Below, piece after piece: positions 50,699-64,000 of a DNA stretch of 64,000 nucleotides. The notes beneath the pieces are model-generated. The model was not told where the DNA came from, ran no database searches, and saw only the letters and a program-made list of their open reading frames with translations. The stretch comes from Hypoxylon rubiginosum (taxonomy: Eukaryota > Ascomycota > Sordariomycetes > Xylariales > Hypoxylaceae): contig CADCXA010000042.1 in the NCBI GenBank assembly GCA_902806565.1, forward strand, positions 586,727 to 650,726. Reading direction: 5' to 3'. Within the stretch, counting starts at the first letter, position 1. The number at the start of each line of letters is the position of its first letter. Both the position numbers and the translations under genes were made by a program.

Positions 50699-50880
50699 AA
50701 AACCTAATAATAAGATTTAATAATAAAACCTAGTAATAAAACCTAGTAATAAAACCTAGTAATAAAATTTAATAATAAAATTAAATATTAAAATTTAATA
50801 ATAAAACCTAATAATAAAATTTAATAATAAAATTTAATAATAAAATTTAATAATAAGATTTAATAATAAGATTTAATAAT
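50699..50880 (+). repeat. 13-bp tandem repeat, 14 units
   Basis: Fourteen head-to-tail 13-bp units, alternating AAAACCTAGTAAT, AAAATTTAATAAT and AAGATTTAATAAT. Most differences are CC/TT and G/A, so RIP acted after the array existed. It starts about 460 bp inside the left LTR of the 12.2-kb element. 13 is not a multiple of three, which argues for a leader or spacer position. Confidence 0.92.
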
Positions 50881-53800
50881 AAGACTTAAAACTTAAAAAT
50901 TTAATAAACTAAAACTTAAATATTTAATAATAAAATTAAGATATTAGAATTTTTAAAGATTTAAACTTATACTTAAAATAACCATTTAAATAACTATATA
51001 TTATAAAATATAAAATTAAAAAACCTTAGTTAATATTATAAATATTAATATAAAAATATATATTAATATATTTTAAAAAAAGGAACTTATTTAAAATATT
51101 AAAAACCTTAATTTTATAAATTAGATTATTTTTAACTTAATTAAATATTAAGTAAAATTAATAGAAAAATCTTATATTTTAAAAGAATAGATTTTTTAAA
51201 GATATTTATAAAGTTTATTTTATTAATTTAACTTATTATTTTAATAATAAAACTTTTATTTAAACTAATAATAATATTTTTATAAAAAGTGTAATTGTTT
51301 GTTAGTAACTTAATTAGTAACTTAGTTAGTGTTTTAAAAGATATAAATTTTAAAAGTAGTATATTACGCTTTTAAAAAAACCTACTAAAAAATATAAAAA
51401 TAGAATTAAAAAAAGTTATTTAAGAGATCTTATATATATTTTTAAAATAAGACTTTTTATTTAATAATCTTTTTTTATAATTAACAGATTATTTATTACT
51501 TATTTTTTTATTTATTTTTTTTAAAAAAAGCTTTCTTAGGTATTTATTAAATATTTTAGGATTAAGTATAAGTTTTATTAATCTTATTATTATTAATATA
51601 ATAAATTAAAACCTTAAAAATATTTCTAAAAAATTAATTAAAATTAATTATAATGTTAATTTTATTTAAAAATAACTTTTATTTAATATTTTTTTTTTTA
51701 TTATATCTTAAAGTAATTTTATCTTAATAATTATATTAATTTTTAACTTTATTATTTTAAATAATATAAATTTAATTATAATTATTAACATAGCTACTAA
51801 TAACTTAAAAATTATAAGTTAAAAAGAAAATTATATAAAAATATATTTATATTTATTTTTTTTTATTATAAACTTAAAATAATAAAAAGATATTTAATTT
51901 AATAAATCTTATATATTTTAGTGGTTATCTAGTCTTAATTAATATTTTATTTAATTTAAATATATTAATTAGTTTAGGATTTTTAAAGCCTTTAAATTTA
52001 TATTTTTTTTAAAGATTAAATGTAAAATTAAAACTTTAATTTTTAAATATACTATTTGGAAAAAAATAAAAAATAAGCTTAAAAAAGCTTTTAATATCAC
52101 CAACTTAAAATAATATTTAATAATCTAAAATTAAATTAATATTTTAAAAAAAAAAATAAAAAATATAAACTTTTTTAAAATAATTAACAACCTAATTTTT
52201 AATTATAAAATTATTATATTTAAAACTAAATTATAAAATAAATTAATTAGTAATAACGTTTATTTTTATATATTATAAAAGTTTTTATTTTTAACTGTTA
52301 AAAAGTAACTAGTTATTTATATTAAAAAAAACCTTAATAATTTAAAAACTATAAATTTTAAGAACTTCTGGAAAATAATAACTAAATAAATAAACTTTTA
52401 TTTATAAATTTTTAATATAAATAAAAATAAAATCGCTATTAACTATGTTAAATATAATTTAAATAATAAGGATAATAATAATACTATTAATTAAAAGGCT
52501 TAAAAAATTAAAATTAATATTTAAACTTTATTAAAATTTACTATAAAAAAAAGTTTATTTTTATTACTTTTAATTAATAAGATTAATAAACTTACTAAAT
52601 AATTTTTTAAAATAAAAATCTAAAATATTAATTTAAAAAAAGAGATTAAAAGTATAAAAAATAAACTTTATAATTTTAACTTTTATTTTAATAATTAAAA
52701 TTTATATTAAATTAAAATTATTATATTAATTAATATATTAAATATAAAAGGTTTTTTTTTTAATTTATAAATTAATTAAATTAAATTATTAATTAGTTAA
52801 GCTTTATTAAATTATTAACAGGCGCTTAATTTAAGATATATAGATTTAAGGTTAAATTATAATTTTTAAAATTATTATTTCTATAAAAATACCTCTTATT
52901 TTATAATGGGTTATAAAATAATTAAATATTTAAATAATAATAATATCTTATATTATAATTATATAAATAAAAAATATATTTTAAAAAAAACGATAAAAAA
53001 CATAAAACTTATAAATATTTTAATTTTTAAATATATTATTATTAAAGTATGTTATTAAGAAGTTTTTATTAAAAAAAATATTCTTAATTATATTAAAAAA
53101 TATAACCTAGGTAGTAATTTAGTTACTTATTATATAAAATACCACTAAATATAAATTAAAATCTTTTATAAAATATAAATAAGTAAAAAAAAAAAAAAGC
53201 TATAAAAGCTTTATTTATAAAAGGGATTAAATTAAACTAATATTTTTTATTTAAATATTAATTTTATTTTAAACTTAAGTAATAATTTAACTTTTAATAA
53301 TTTAAATATATATATTTATTATTATAAAAGATAAATATAAAAGGATTTCGATTAAATTAAAATATATATAACCTTTTAAATAAAAAACTTTAGTTAGATT
53401 TTTAATATTAAATAAAAAATAAATTTTAAAAAAAATTTTATTAACATTAATATTAAAAATAAAAATAATAATATTAAAGAAATCTTATAAAAGTTTTTAA
53501 AAGTTGTTAATTTTATTAAAAGCTTAAAATTTATTAAAACCAATATTTTTTTTAATTATAAAATTTAAAAATTTTAACTTAAAAAAATTATAATTAATTT
53601 AAACAAGCAATTTTTAATTATTTAAAAAAAGATAATTTAAATAATACTAGGATTTATAAGCTTATTTAAAGATATATTAAATAAATTATAAACTTATTTT
53701 ATTTTTATATATATTATTAAGCTTATTATTAAGAAGTATAAAAAAAATCTTGTTAATATAAATAAAATAAGCTTAAAACTTAAAACTTAAAAAAACCTTA

Positions 53801-56800
53801 TTTAAATTAATTTAATTAATAAAAAAAAGTTTTTATTATTATTTTTTTATATAGGTTTTTTTTATATATAAGAAAATTTTATTTATTATAACCTAGTTAT
53901 ATATATTTAATTTTTACTTTAACTTTTAATTAAAATAAAATTATATAAAAATAAGAATAAAATAGTTACGATAATTAATATAAAAACGTAGTTTAATTTA
54001 ATTATTAAGTTTTATATAGCAAAATTTAAGCTTTTAATATTTAGAACTTACTTAATATAGTTAAAATTTAAATCTTATATTTTTATAAAAGCTATAAAAA
54101 TTATAAAAAATCTTATTTAAATTAAAGGTTAGTTTTTATAATATTTAATTTATATTATAAAAAACATTTTTACGTTATTTAAGTTATTATTAAAATTAAA
54201 TTTTATTTTTTTTATAAAAATAAGTTTTTATTATAAGGACTTTAAAATAATAAGTAATTTAATTTTTAAAAAAATATTAATAAAAATACTATTAATATTT
54301 AATTAATTAAATAAAAAATAAATAAAGGAATTAATATAATTAAAACTTATTTTAAAAAATTATTAATTGTTAATAATTAAAGTTATATTAATAATTATAA
54401 AAAACTTATAATAAAAAAGTAAGTAATAATAAAAAAAAAAGTGTTTTATTTTATAAAATAAATTTATAGATATTACTGGTATTAATTAATAAAATGGATT
54501 TTTTTAACTTTTTTAATAATTTTTATGATAATATATAAGTTAATTTAATAGATATTTTTAAATATAACCTTAATAAAAATAAAATAATTTTTTATATATT
54601 AATAGATAATAATTTTTTTAAAACCATAAAAACTATTATTTGAAAAGTTATTAAAAAGGTGAAAAAAAAAAAGAATTAAAATTAATATAAAATAAAAACC
54701 AATTTTAGTTTAATTTTTATTAATATTATATATAAACTTAAAACCTTAAAAGTTAACTTTATTAATAATATCTTTATTAATAAATCTATATTATTAAAAT
54801 TATTTAATTAAAAGAAAAAGTTTTTTTAATTAATATAAAATTAGGTTAAAAACCCCTTAATATCTTATAAAAAAAGCTTTTATAAAAATATTTATCTTAG
54901 ATTTATAACCTAGTTTTATAGCGAATATTTAAAATTTAATAAGTTTAAAATAATTAAGGAAAAATTAAAGACTTTTAAAATAATTAATATTAAAAAAAAT
55001 ATTTTTATTAAAATATTTTATAGAAGAAAAATAACTTTAGCTTAAGATTTTAATAAAATTAGTTATATAAAAAAAAGTATAATATTTAATTATATAATTA
55101 AAATTATTTTATATTTTATATAATAAACTAAAAATATCCCGATTTTTATTTCTCTTAAAAATAAAGTTATTTAAATTTTAAAAAAGCACTTAAAAAATAA
55201 TATTTTATAAAAAAACTATAGCTTATATTAAAACACTTAATTTATTATTAAAAAGAAAAATAAATTTTTTAAATTAATTAACTTTTATATTAAGTTTAAT
55301 AAAAAAATAATTTAAAATATTTTTTTATTAAAAAACTATAAGAAGTTTTTTATAAAATTTATAATATATTAAATTCTATTTATAATAAATTGGTTTTTAA
55401 AATATAATTAAGTAAAGTTAAATTTTTTTAATAAGTAATTAATAGTTTTTATTATATTAATTAAACTAATAAAAATAATAATATTATTATAAAAAGTAAT
55501 AAACTTAGTTACTTATTTTTTAAAAGTAGTTACTTAAATGTTTTATAATTTTATATTAAATAAATACAAGCTTTTTTTTAATAATATAAAAGTTAAAAAA
55601 TTAATTATTTAATATAAAAATTAAAAAGTTTATTTTAAAATATAACGTTTTATTTTTAAATATATAAAAAATATTAACATTATTTTATTAAATTTTAAAC
55701 TTATTAATATAACGGTAAATAAAAAAAAATTAAAATTCTGCCACCTAATAATAAAAATTATAAAATATATTTATAATATTTATAAAAAAAAATTAATTTT
55801 ATTAAAAACTTTTAAAATATAAAAATATAAAAGATATTAAATTTTTTATTAGTGTTATTATTTATTTTAGATTTTAAGTTAAATTATATGTTTTAATTAT
55901 TATGCTTTTAATAAAATTACTTTAAAAAAACACCTTATAAAAATAAGTAAAAAATTAAAAACAAATTATATAAACATTAAAAAATATATTAAGTAACGCC
56001 TTATATTTTATTAATTTTAATTATATTTATAAAAAGTTAATTATTTTATAAATAGATATTTTAAAAAATAATTAAGATTATATATTAAAGTAGTTTAATA
56101 ATTAAAGTATTTTTTATCCTTTAAAATATAAATTAAGTATATAATATAAAATAAAAAAGAATTATAATATTTTAAAGCTTAAAACTTTAATTGTTATAAA
56201 ATCTTTTTATTAGTTGTAAATTTATTTTTATAGTATTTACTTTTTATTATAAATAAATATAAAAATATTAATTATTTAGTTAAATAATAGATTTATAAGT
56301 TTATTAAAAGTAAAGTTAATTTAATAAATTGTTTATATTAAATTATTTAATTTTAAGATTAAGTATATATCTAGTAAATTTAATATAATAATTAACTTTT
56401 TATTTTATAAGGGAGAAGGCCTTTTAAATAAAAAGGATAATTAATAAAAAGGTAATATTAGTAAATATATTAATAATTAAATTTATTTTATTTAAATTGT
56501 TTTAATTTTTCTAGTTTTTTCTAATATTAAATATCTCTTATTATAATTATTAAAGGATTAAAGTGATAAATCCTAGGAGATTATAAGGTATTTAAGCATT
56601 TTTATTTATTTTTTTTATTTAAGAAATAAAAAAATAATAAAAAATTAATATACCAAAATAAGATTTTAAAATAAAATATTTTAATATATAATAATTAAAG
56701 ATATTTTATAAAGAAAACCTAAAAAAAAGTTCTACTAGTAATAAATTATTAATTTATCTTTATAAAAAAAATTAATTATCTAAAAAAGTTACGTTAAATA

Positions 56801-59800
56801 TGGTTATAAAATACGTGATTTTATAATTAATAAAATAAAAAATATATATTATTAAAAAAAAATAAATTTAAATATAACTTAAGTTATTTTTATATACCTT
56901 AATTATTAGAAATTTTAAATTACTAGGTTTTATAAACTAGGTTTATATAATAAACTAAATAATTTTTTTATTATATAAATTATTAATATATAATATATGT
57001 TTTATAATTAAAAGAAAAAAGTTATTATAAAAATAAAAAAGAAGGTTAATAATTAATTTAAGGTAAAAGTTATTTCTAATATTAAAATAAAAATTATAAT
57101 CGATTTTATTTAAAAAAAAATTATTTTTAATTATAAAACCTTTTTATTAATAAAGTATAATAAAAACTTAAAGTTTAAAAAAATTTTTAAAAATACTTAT
57201 TTAAAAATAAAAATAAAAAGAAAAATAAGCCCTCCTTATTATTTTAAAATATAAAGTTAAATAAAAGTTAATTATAAAAAAATTATTAAAAGATTTTTTT
57301 AAATTTTAAATAAAAATAATAAAAACTAAATATTATATTTATTTAAAATTATTTAAGTTAATTAAATATTAATTAAATTTAATAGAATCTTTTTATATAA
57401 AGTTATATATAAATAAAAAACTATAATATTTATTAAAATTATAATCCTTATATAATAAATATTTAAGTAAAATAAAATAAAAAATTATAAGGAGTTTTTA
57501 ATAATCCGGATAAGATTTTTATAAAAAAAAAAAAAAGATTTTTAAAAACTAATTATTATTTTTAGAAGAAAAAGAAGGGAGGTAATTAAATAAAAAGATA
57601 AAAAATACATAAAATAAATTAAAAATATAATATTATAAAAAAATAATTTTATATTTTTATTTAACACTTTTTATTATATTAATATTTTAAATAAAAATAA
57701 GTTTTATTATAATTAATTAGAACTTTATTTAATTAATTAAATTTATAAAAAAAATAAATATAATATTTATAAATTAAGTAATATTATTTTAAAAACCATA
57801 TTTTTAAAAAATTAATTTAAACTTTTTATAAAAAATAAATAAAGATATTAAAAATTTAATAACTTTTTTAATAACCTTTAAACCATAGAATTAAATAGTG
57901 AATAATTTAATTAAAATAAAGATAATATTTTTTATAATAAAAAGAAAAATACCAGGATATTTAATTATTTTATAAGTTAAAAAATAATAAATTTAACTAT
58001 TAAAAATAATAATATAAAAATTTATTAAAATAATTTATATTAAAATAAATACATTTTAATTAACGGTAAAATAAAATAATAAACCATTAAAATTATTTTA
58101 AAAAATAAAATTATTTTTAAAAATAAAGCCTTTTAATTACAATAAATTAAAGTTTATTTTTTTAAAGGAATAAAAAAAAGATATATTATTATATTAAACT
58201 TTAAAACATTTACTAGTTTTAAATTATATTAATTAATATAAAAGTAAAATAATTATTAGTTTAAAAAAGTAAAGGAAAATAACTATATTTATATTTAATA
58301 TTACAGTTAAAAATTTACAGATATATAACGTATAATTAACATATAACTAAAAAACCTTATTTAAAATATCTTATTTATTTCTTTTTTTACAAATTTTAAA
58401 TTTTTATTATTTAAAGTTAATTTATTTATTTAACTTTTATTTTATTTTTTATTTACCTTAAAATTAAACTAGTTTTATTAACAAAATAAAAAAACGTAAT
58501 ATTTAATATAAAAACTTTATTTTTTATTTTATTTAACTTAAAATTTTAATATTAAACTATTAAAACTAAATTAATAAATTCTTTAATATAAGATCCTTAA
58601 CTAAAAAAGGATTTTAATACTTTTAAACTTAGAAATTTTTAAATTAATAATTTTAAAATTTACATTTTTTATTAAATATTAAAATAATATAAATACCGTA
58701 AGATTTTTTTATAACGTTAAAAATAAACTTATAACTAAAAAAGAGTTATATTTTAATATAATTAATAGAATTAAATGTTTTTATATAACGTTAATAGTAT
58801 TAATAAGCTATTTTATTTAAAAGATTATACATTTAAATAAAAAGATTAAAAATATAATAATTATTTTATATAAATTTATTAAAATAATTATTTAAAGGAT
58901 TTATATGTTTAATATTAATAAATAAAAATAGTAATTATTTTAAGGGTAATTATTTAAAAAAAGGGTAGTAATTTTATAAAAGGTTAGTTATTTATTAAAA
59001 GCTTTTATTAAATATTTTTTAAAAAATATACTAGTTAATAATAAAGTTATTAAATATATAAAAATTTATATTATAAATTATTTAATAAACTATATTAATT
59101 AAGCTTTTTTATAAAATTATTAAGTTTTATTAACTTATAAATACTTATTATTAATATAAAACCTAGAAATTAAAAATAAAAATTTTAATTAAAAGTTTAT
59201 TAGGTTATTTATTAAGAATAATAAAAATAGTAAAATTAAAAATTTTATTATTATATAAAGCCTTAAAAAGCCATAAGGATTAATAACCTAAAAAAATATA
59301 AATTATAATGATTTTTTTAACCTAAAACTTATCTTAGTTAATAAGGGTTATAATATAAATTTAAGATTAGTTTTTATATTTAAAATAACTTAATTAAAAA
59401 TAATAAATTATTTATTTATTTATAACTATTTATATATTAAAAGTAATAATTAACCGAGAATAAATATAATATTAAAAGTTTAATTTATTTATTAAGTGTT
59501 AATTTAAATATTAAAATTTTAAAAAAACTAATTATAATATATTTTATTTATAATAAAATATAATCCCTTAAATAATTTTAATAAAAACTTTATATTAAAC
59601 CGGCCTTAAAAAAACAAATTAAGGTTATAGTTATAAAAAATAAATAACATATTTATAAAAACATTTTAAACTTAAAAACAAATTTTGGTACTCGTATTAA
59701 ACTTTTTTTAAAATATATATTTAAATATAAAAATAGTATTATTAAAATTAAAAAATAACAATAAAAATAATATGTTAAATTTAAAGCTTTTATAGTATTT

Positions 59801-61891
59801 TTAAATATATTACGTGGCGGTAAGTTTTATAATGTTACTATTATTATTAAATATTTTAAATCTTTTTAAATAAATAAAAATAAATATAATCACTATAATT
59901 TAAATATTTTCTACCATTTTAAAAAATAATCTAAGGTATTTTAAAAAAGTTAAAAAATTTAGAAAAAAAGGAAATATAAAAAATAAAAACTATTATAAAA
60001 TTCTTAACTTCTTATTACCTTAAAAAAAGCAAGTATTATTAATTAAAAACCAATTTACATATTATATTAACATTTTATTAATTTATAACTAAAACTAATA
60101 AAAACTTATTTATATAATAAGCTATTTAATAAAATACTTATATAAAGTTATATAAATATAAGAAATATTTAATATCTTTTTTTTATTTTAATTAATATAA
60201 TTTATTTTATATTTTTTATTTTTTTTTTTTAAAAAACTTAAAATCATAATATTTTATAATTATAATAATAACATATAAAAAAATAAAAACAACGTTTACT
60301 AATATTATAGATTTTTTAAGGGATATTTATTATACTAATAATATTACTAATTAATAAAAACATTAATTAAAGTTTTTAAAACTTATAATAACAGCGTTTT
60401 TTTTTTTATTTAACTAAAGTTAAATTTATATATTATAATTATATTATAAGGCACCTTATCTCCGCTAAAAGTAAACTTTAAACTTTAATATAAGGAATTT
60501 ACATTTATAATTATAAACTTTTTAATTTTATATAAAAATAAAAAATATAATAAATTATTAAAAATTAAAAAACTTTAATCACTTATTATAAAAAATATAC
60601 CATTTATTAAACTAATCTATAAAATTAAAATATTATAAGTTTTAAAAAACTATAAAATAAATAATTTTAATAACACTATATTTACTTTAATTAAATAATA
60701 TAACCTATAATTTATTTTTTTAATAGTTTATTATAATTTTACAACATTAAATAAAAATCTTAATAATTATATAACCTTTTATTTTTATATAATATTAATC
60801 GATATAGTAAAAAAATAAATATATATTTTTAATATTTTTATAGATAAAATAAGCCTTTTTTTTATTAAAGTATAAATATTATTTATAAATTTAAATAAAA
60901 TATATAATAATAATAAGTAAAAAATAATAATTAAAAACTTTAAAAACTTATATTAAATCTAAATTATCTTTTAAAATAACAATTAAACATATAGTTATTA
61001 AATAATATATATTTTTTATTTATTATTTAAAAAACCAATTACTTTATTTTAATTACTAAAAAATAAGGATTTTAATTAAATTTTAGTTTTAAATACTTTT
61101 ATAAAAATAATATTTAAATATACTAAAATTAAAATAATTACCAAAAAACCTTTATTTATTAAATAACTTATAATATTAATTAAACTAATATATAATTTTA
61201 TATTTAAAATAAGTTTAATAAAATTATAATTTATAATAATTAACGTGATTAAAAATATTAAAAATAACTTTTTAAACAATAGCTTATTTAATCTTTTAAA
61301 TAATTCTTTAAACTTTAAACTTATAAAAAAAAGGAAAAATAAAACTAAAAATAACCTAGAAAAAAATATTATTACTATAATTACTTTTAATAAAATTATA
61401 TAAAAAACTGGAACCTAATATTTTTTCAAGGATAAAATTAACTTTAAGAAATGATATAAATATTTATTAAATCTTAATTATAACCTAATTTTTTAAATAA
61501 ATTCAACTTAAAAAATTAAATATAAATAAGGATTATTTATATTAATTAATAAATAAATAACTAATATATAAAAAGTTATAATAAATAAATTATAATTTAT
61601 TAATTTTTATAATTAAATAAACTAAAATCAATATATTACTTTAATTAATATAATTAATAAATTATTTAAAGCTAAAAAGCTATTTATAAAAAAAATATAT
61701 TTTATATTAACTAAGAAATAAAAAAAAACCAACAACTTTATAAAGTTAAATAATAAAAATAAGCTTACAATATAACCTATAAAAAAAGTTTTAAAATAAA
61801 CTAATTAATTTAATATAAAAAAAAATAAATAAAAGGTTTTTTTTTATAAATTTAAATTAGAATAAAACCTTATTTAAATCTAAAAAAAGGT

Positions 61892-62169
61892 TATAATAAA
61901 ATATAGTAATTAATATTTTATAAAAAGTTATATAATTACCTTATAATTAAATTCTTTTTATTTTTTTCTTTTAAAAAACTTATAAAGCCTTTTATATAAT
62001 TAAATAACTATGTATTATAAGAATATATACTTTTTTATAAAATATTTTAAATACGCCGATTAAAATGTTTTTTAAGTTATTTTTTAAATTAAATATAATT
62101 TAGGGTAAATAATAATATAACTGTTATTTAAACTAAAAATCACCGGTATAAAAGTAAAGCTTCATTATA
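61892..62169 (+). repeat. right LTR (278 bp) of the 12.2-kb element
   Basis: Partner of 49964-50241, preceded by the tract AAAAAAAGG at 61882-61890. Contains CACCGG and CGCCGAT where the left copy has T/A-altered bases, so each copy was mutated independently. Confidence 0.8.
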
Positions 62170-64000
62170 GTATATAGCTTTAAAAAATCTTATAAATTAA
62201 TTTTATAAATATTTATTAATTTCGTTTTAATTTTAAAGTTTTTAATTAAAACCTTTTAAATTTTTATTAGTTTATAAACATGTGGTAATTTTATTAATAC
62301 TTTTATATATATATTTATAAATATATTTTACTGCTTTTATTATTATATAGATTTTAATATTAATATAAACTTAAAACTTTTAATTTAAATAAAAGTTATA
62401 TAAAACCACCTAATTATTATCGCGATTTTATAACTTTAAATAATTATTAAAAATTTTTACGGCAGGTTTTTATTTATAAATAAAATAGTTATTAAGTTTA
62501 ATTATAATTTTAATATAAAATAATTTTAAGAACTTTTTAATATAATTATTATTTAATATATATAAAATATTTAATTTATTTAGTTTATAAAATTTATATA
62601 TTATATTTAAAAAAACTATTTTTTATAAAACGTTATTTAAATTAATATTAAATTTAAAAACTTTTATTTAAACTGTTTTATTAATAATTTTAAGCTGTAA
62701 ATATTATTTATAATTACTTTTTAATAAAAAAACTAAATAATATATATATAATAAACTTTATTTTTAATATTTAATATTTTATATTAATTTTATATAATCG
62801 CCGAAATATTTATTATATTTAATATCTTTTAATAACATTATTTACTTTTAATTAAAAACTTTTATATTAATATTTAATTAATTACTTATAGTTTATTTTA
62901 AAAAAAACTTATTTTAAATTTTTAATTAATATAAATTCGTTATAAAAATAATAAATAATATCGGTTAGTTTTATTTATAAATAATAACTATTAAATTTTA
63001 ATAATAACAAGATATAAATTTTTTAAAACTAGTAAATAATACCGGTAAATATATAATACGTTTAATAAATAATATATTAACGTTTTTAATTAATATAATA
63101 TCTTTAAAACTATTTTTAAACATTTTTTAAAAATTATTTTATTTATATTTTAATTAATTTAAGGCGTTTTAATTTATAATAATTTAAACGTTAATTAAAT
63201 ATTACTAGAAGAGTTTTTTAAAAATAAAAAGGAATAATTTTTATCGTTTTTAATTATAAAAATAATATTAAAAATATTATTTTAAAGTTAAATTTATTTT
63301 TTTATAATCCCCACTATAAATGGTTATATTTAAATCTTAATTTATTCCTTTATTTAATTATATTAAAAAATAAAAAAGTGGTATATATAATAAATAAAAA
63401 ACTAGAACACGCGTGTAAAAATATATAAAAACATTTAAACGGTTTTATTTAATTAAAATAATCTTTTTTTATTATTATTTAATACTAAACGTGTCCAAGA
63501 TAATCTTAATAATATTATTAGTTATTAAAAAATTCTTTTATTTTTAATTAATATTTTTTTTAATAATAAAATTAAGGTTTATATTTAAAATCACTTAAAA
63601 TCACGTTTAATTAATCCTGGTTATTTTTATTTAACACACGGTATCTTAAAATTATTTTTAAATAATAATATATTTATTAATATAAAAATTTATAATATAA
63701 ATTTCTTTAAATAATTATATTATAATATCTTAATTTAAATTATTATTATTTATAATTATTTAATAACTAAAAACCATTTATAAGTTATAAAAATATAATT
63801 AAATATATTTAAGTTTCTTATTTTTAATTATTTTTATTAAACCAGTTTAATAATATAAAACACTTTATATTAAAAAATAATTTGGTTTTAAATAATTTTT
63901 AAAAAAATTAATCGGTTTATAATATATTAATATAAATATAAATATTAAATTATAATATTAAATATTTTTTTAAAAAAACCTAACTTTAAATCAATCCCGG

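Larger units (their letters stand above)
49964..62169 (+). mobile_element. RIP-degraded LTR element, 12.2 kb between paired LTRs
   Basis: Two 278-bp repeats, 49964-50241 and 61892-62169, align without any indel (constant offset 11928). They start TATAATAA and end TTATTATA or TCATTATA; undoing RIP gives TG...CA ends with inverted termini. Two bases after the left copy comes TAG, the expected RIP form of a TGG primer-binding site. Directly before the right copy lies AAAAAAAGG, a polypurine tract, which sets plus orientation. GTAT occurs on both outer sides, a possible 4-bp target duplication. The 11.7-kb interior is long for one element, so a nested insertion is likely. Alternatively the repeats are two unrelated members of one family. 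Confidence 0.62.
37850..64000. repeat. extremely A+T-rich RIP-type block, continues past the window
   Basis: Composition switches within a few tens of bases near 37840-37860 from ordinary to, by eye, roughly nine tenths A+T, and stays so to the right edge. Only one open frame of 60 codons or more exists in 26 kb, and it is low-complexity. Remaining C and G are mostly in CpT/ApG and CpG contexts; CpA and TpG are scarce, as expected if CpA has been converted to TpA. Paired repeats inside differ by transitions only. This is the footprint of repeat-induced point mutation on nested transposons. Such blocks form constitutive heterochromatin in filamentous ascomycetes, including centromeres and subtelomeres. 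No tRNA, rRNA or mitochondrial gene was seen. Confidence 0.88.

Noticed and set aside
54430..54660. Possible retroelement polymerase or integrase remnant on the plus strand
   Set aside because: Reading stops as RIP-altered Gln codons gives vaguely suitable residues, but no motif is clear enough to claim.
61076..61279. 67-codon minus-strand frame rich in Ile, Leu and Phe
   Set aside because: Any open frame in DNA this A+T-rich encodes Ile/Leu/Phe/Asn/Lys; it resembles membrane segments by composition alone.
37850..64000. Mitochondrial DNA or a nuclear mitochondrial insert as the explanation of the A+T block
   Set aside because: No mitochondrial reading frames, tRNAs or rRNAs, and repeat copies differ by RIP-like transitions with CpA depletion.
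1..64000. CRISPR arrays, biosynthetic clusters, toxin or defence systems
   Set aside because: No spacer-repeat structure and no such gene families were seen; the genome is eukaryotic and the recognisable genes are housekeeping or regulatory.

Overview
The window is nuclear DNA of a filamentous ascomycete (Pezizomycotina). The genes have short introns (46-105 nt, one of 241 nt) with GTA-type donors and, in most cases, CTAAC/CTGAC branch sites 12-20 nt before the acceptor. The proteins are recognisable fungal orthologues. The right 26 kb is an extremely A+T-rich block of the kind left by repeat-induced point mutation (RIP). The species cannot be named from the sequence; Sordariomycetes is a guess.

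Layout. (1) 1-676, minus: the 5' part of an RGS-domain gene that runs off the left edge. (2) 677-13553: about 12.9 kb in which I find no convincing gene, only short motifs built on TACCTA/TAGGTA. (3) 13554-23180, plus: a single-pass membrane protein with a DUF4097-like domain, two Cys-containing unknowns, and a seven-exon WD40 gene of the WDR48/UAF1 family. (4) 23429-27252: two divergently transcribed genes for mitochondrial proteins, a mitochondrial S-adenosylmethionine carrier (PET8/SAM5, minus) and a tRNA(Ile)-lysidine synthase (tilS-like, plus), sharing a 424-bp intergenic region. (5) 27971-36476, minus: an Arg/Ser-rich protein with an RDT tripeptide array, a class II histone deacetylase with a C-terminal Arb2 domain (HDA1), and an F-box-like protein. 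(6) About 37850-64000: the A+T-rich block, practically without open frames.

Inside the A+T block I could define two degenerate LTR retrotransposon structures by pairing their LTRs. One is 41855-47660, with two 182-bp LTRs sharing 12-bp inverted termini. The other is 49964-62169, with two 278-bp LTRs, a RIP-altered primer-binding-site candidate and a polypurine tract. In the stretches I compared, LTR copies differ only by C/T and G/A transitions with no indels, which is the footprint of RIP. Three minisatellites with 13-, 21- and 48-bp units lie in the same block.

The gene-bearing part is mostly housekeeping and regulation: G-protein signalling, deubiquitinase regulation, mitochondrial metabolism and translation, chromatin, and ubiquitin ligase adaptors. 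I see no new defence, secretion or biosynthetic system. The items most worth a second look are the RIP block and its LTR pairs, the mitochondrial divergent promoter with its TATCGATA inverted repeat, and the large gene-free stretch next to the RGS gene. Coding intervals below are spans; exon boundaries are in the evidence and were deduced by reading frame and splice signals, not transcripts.
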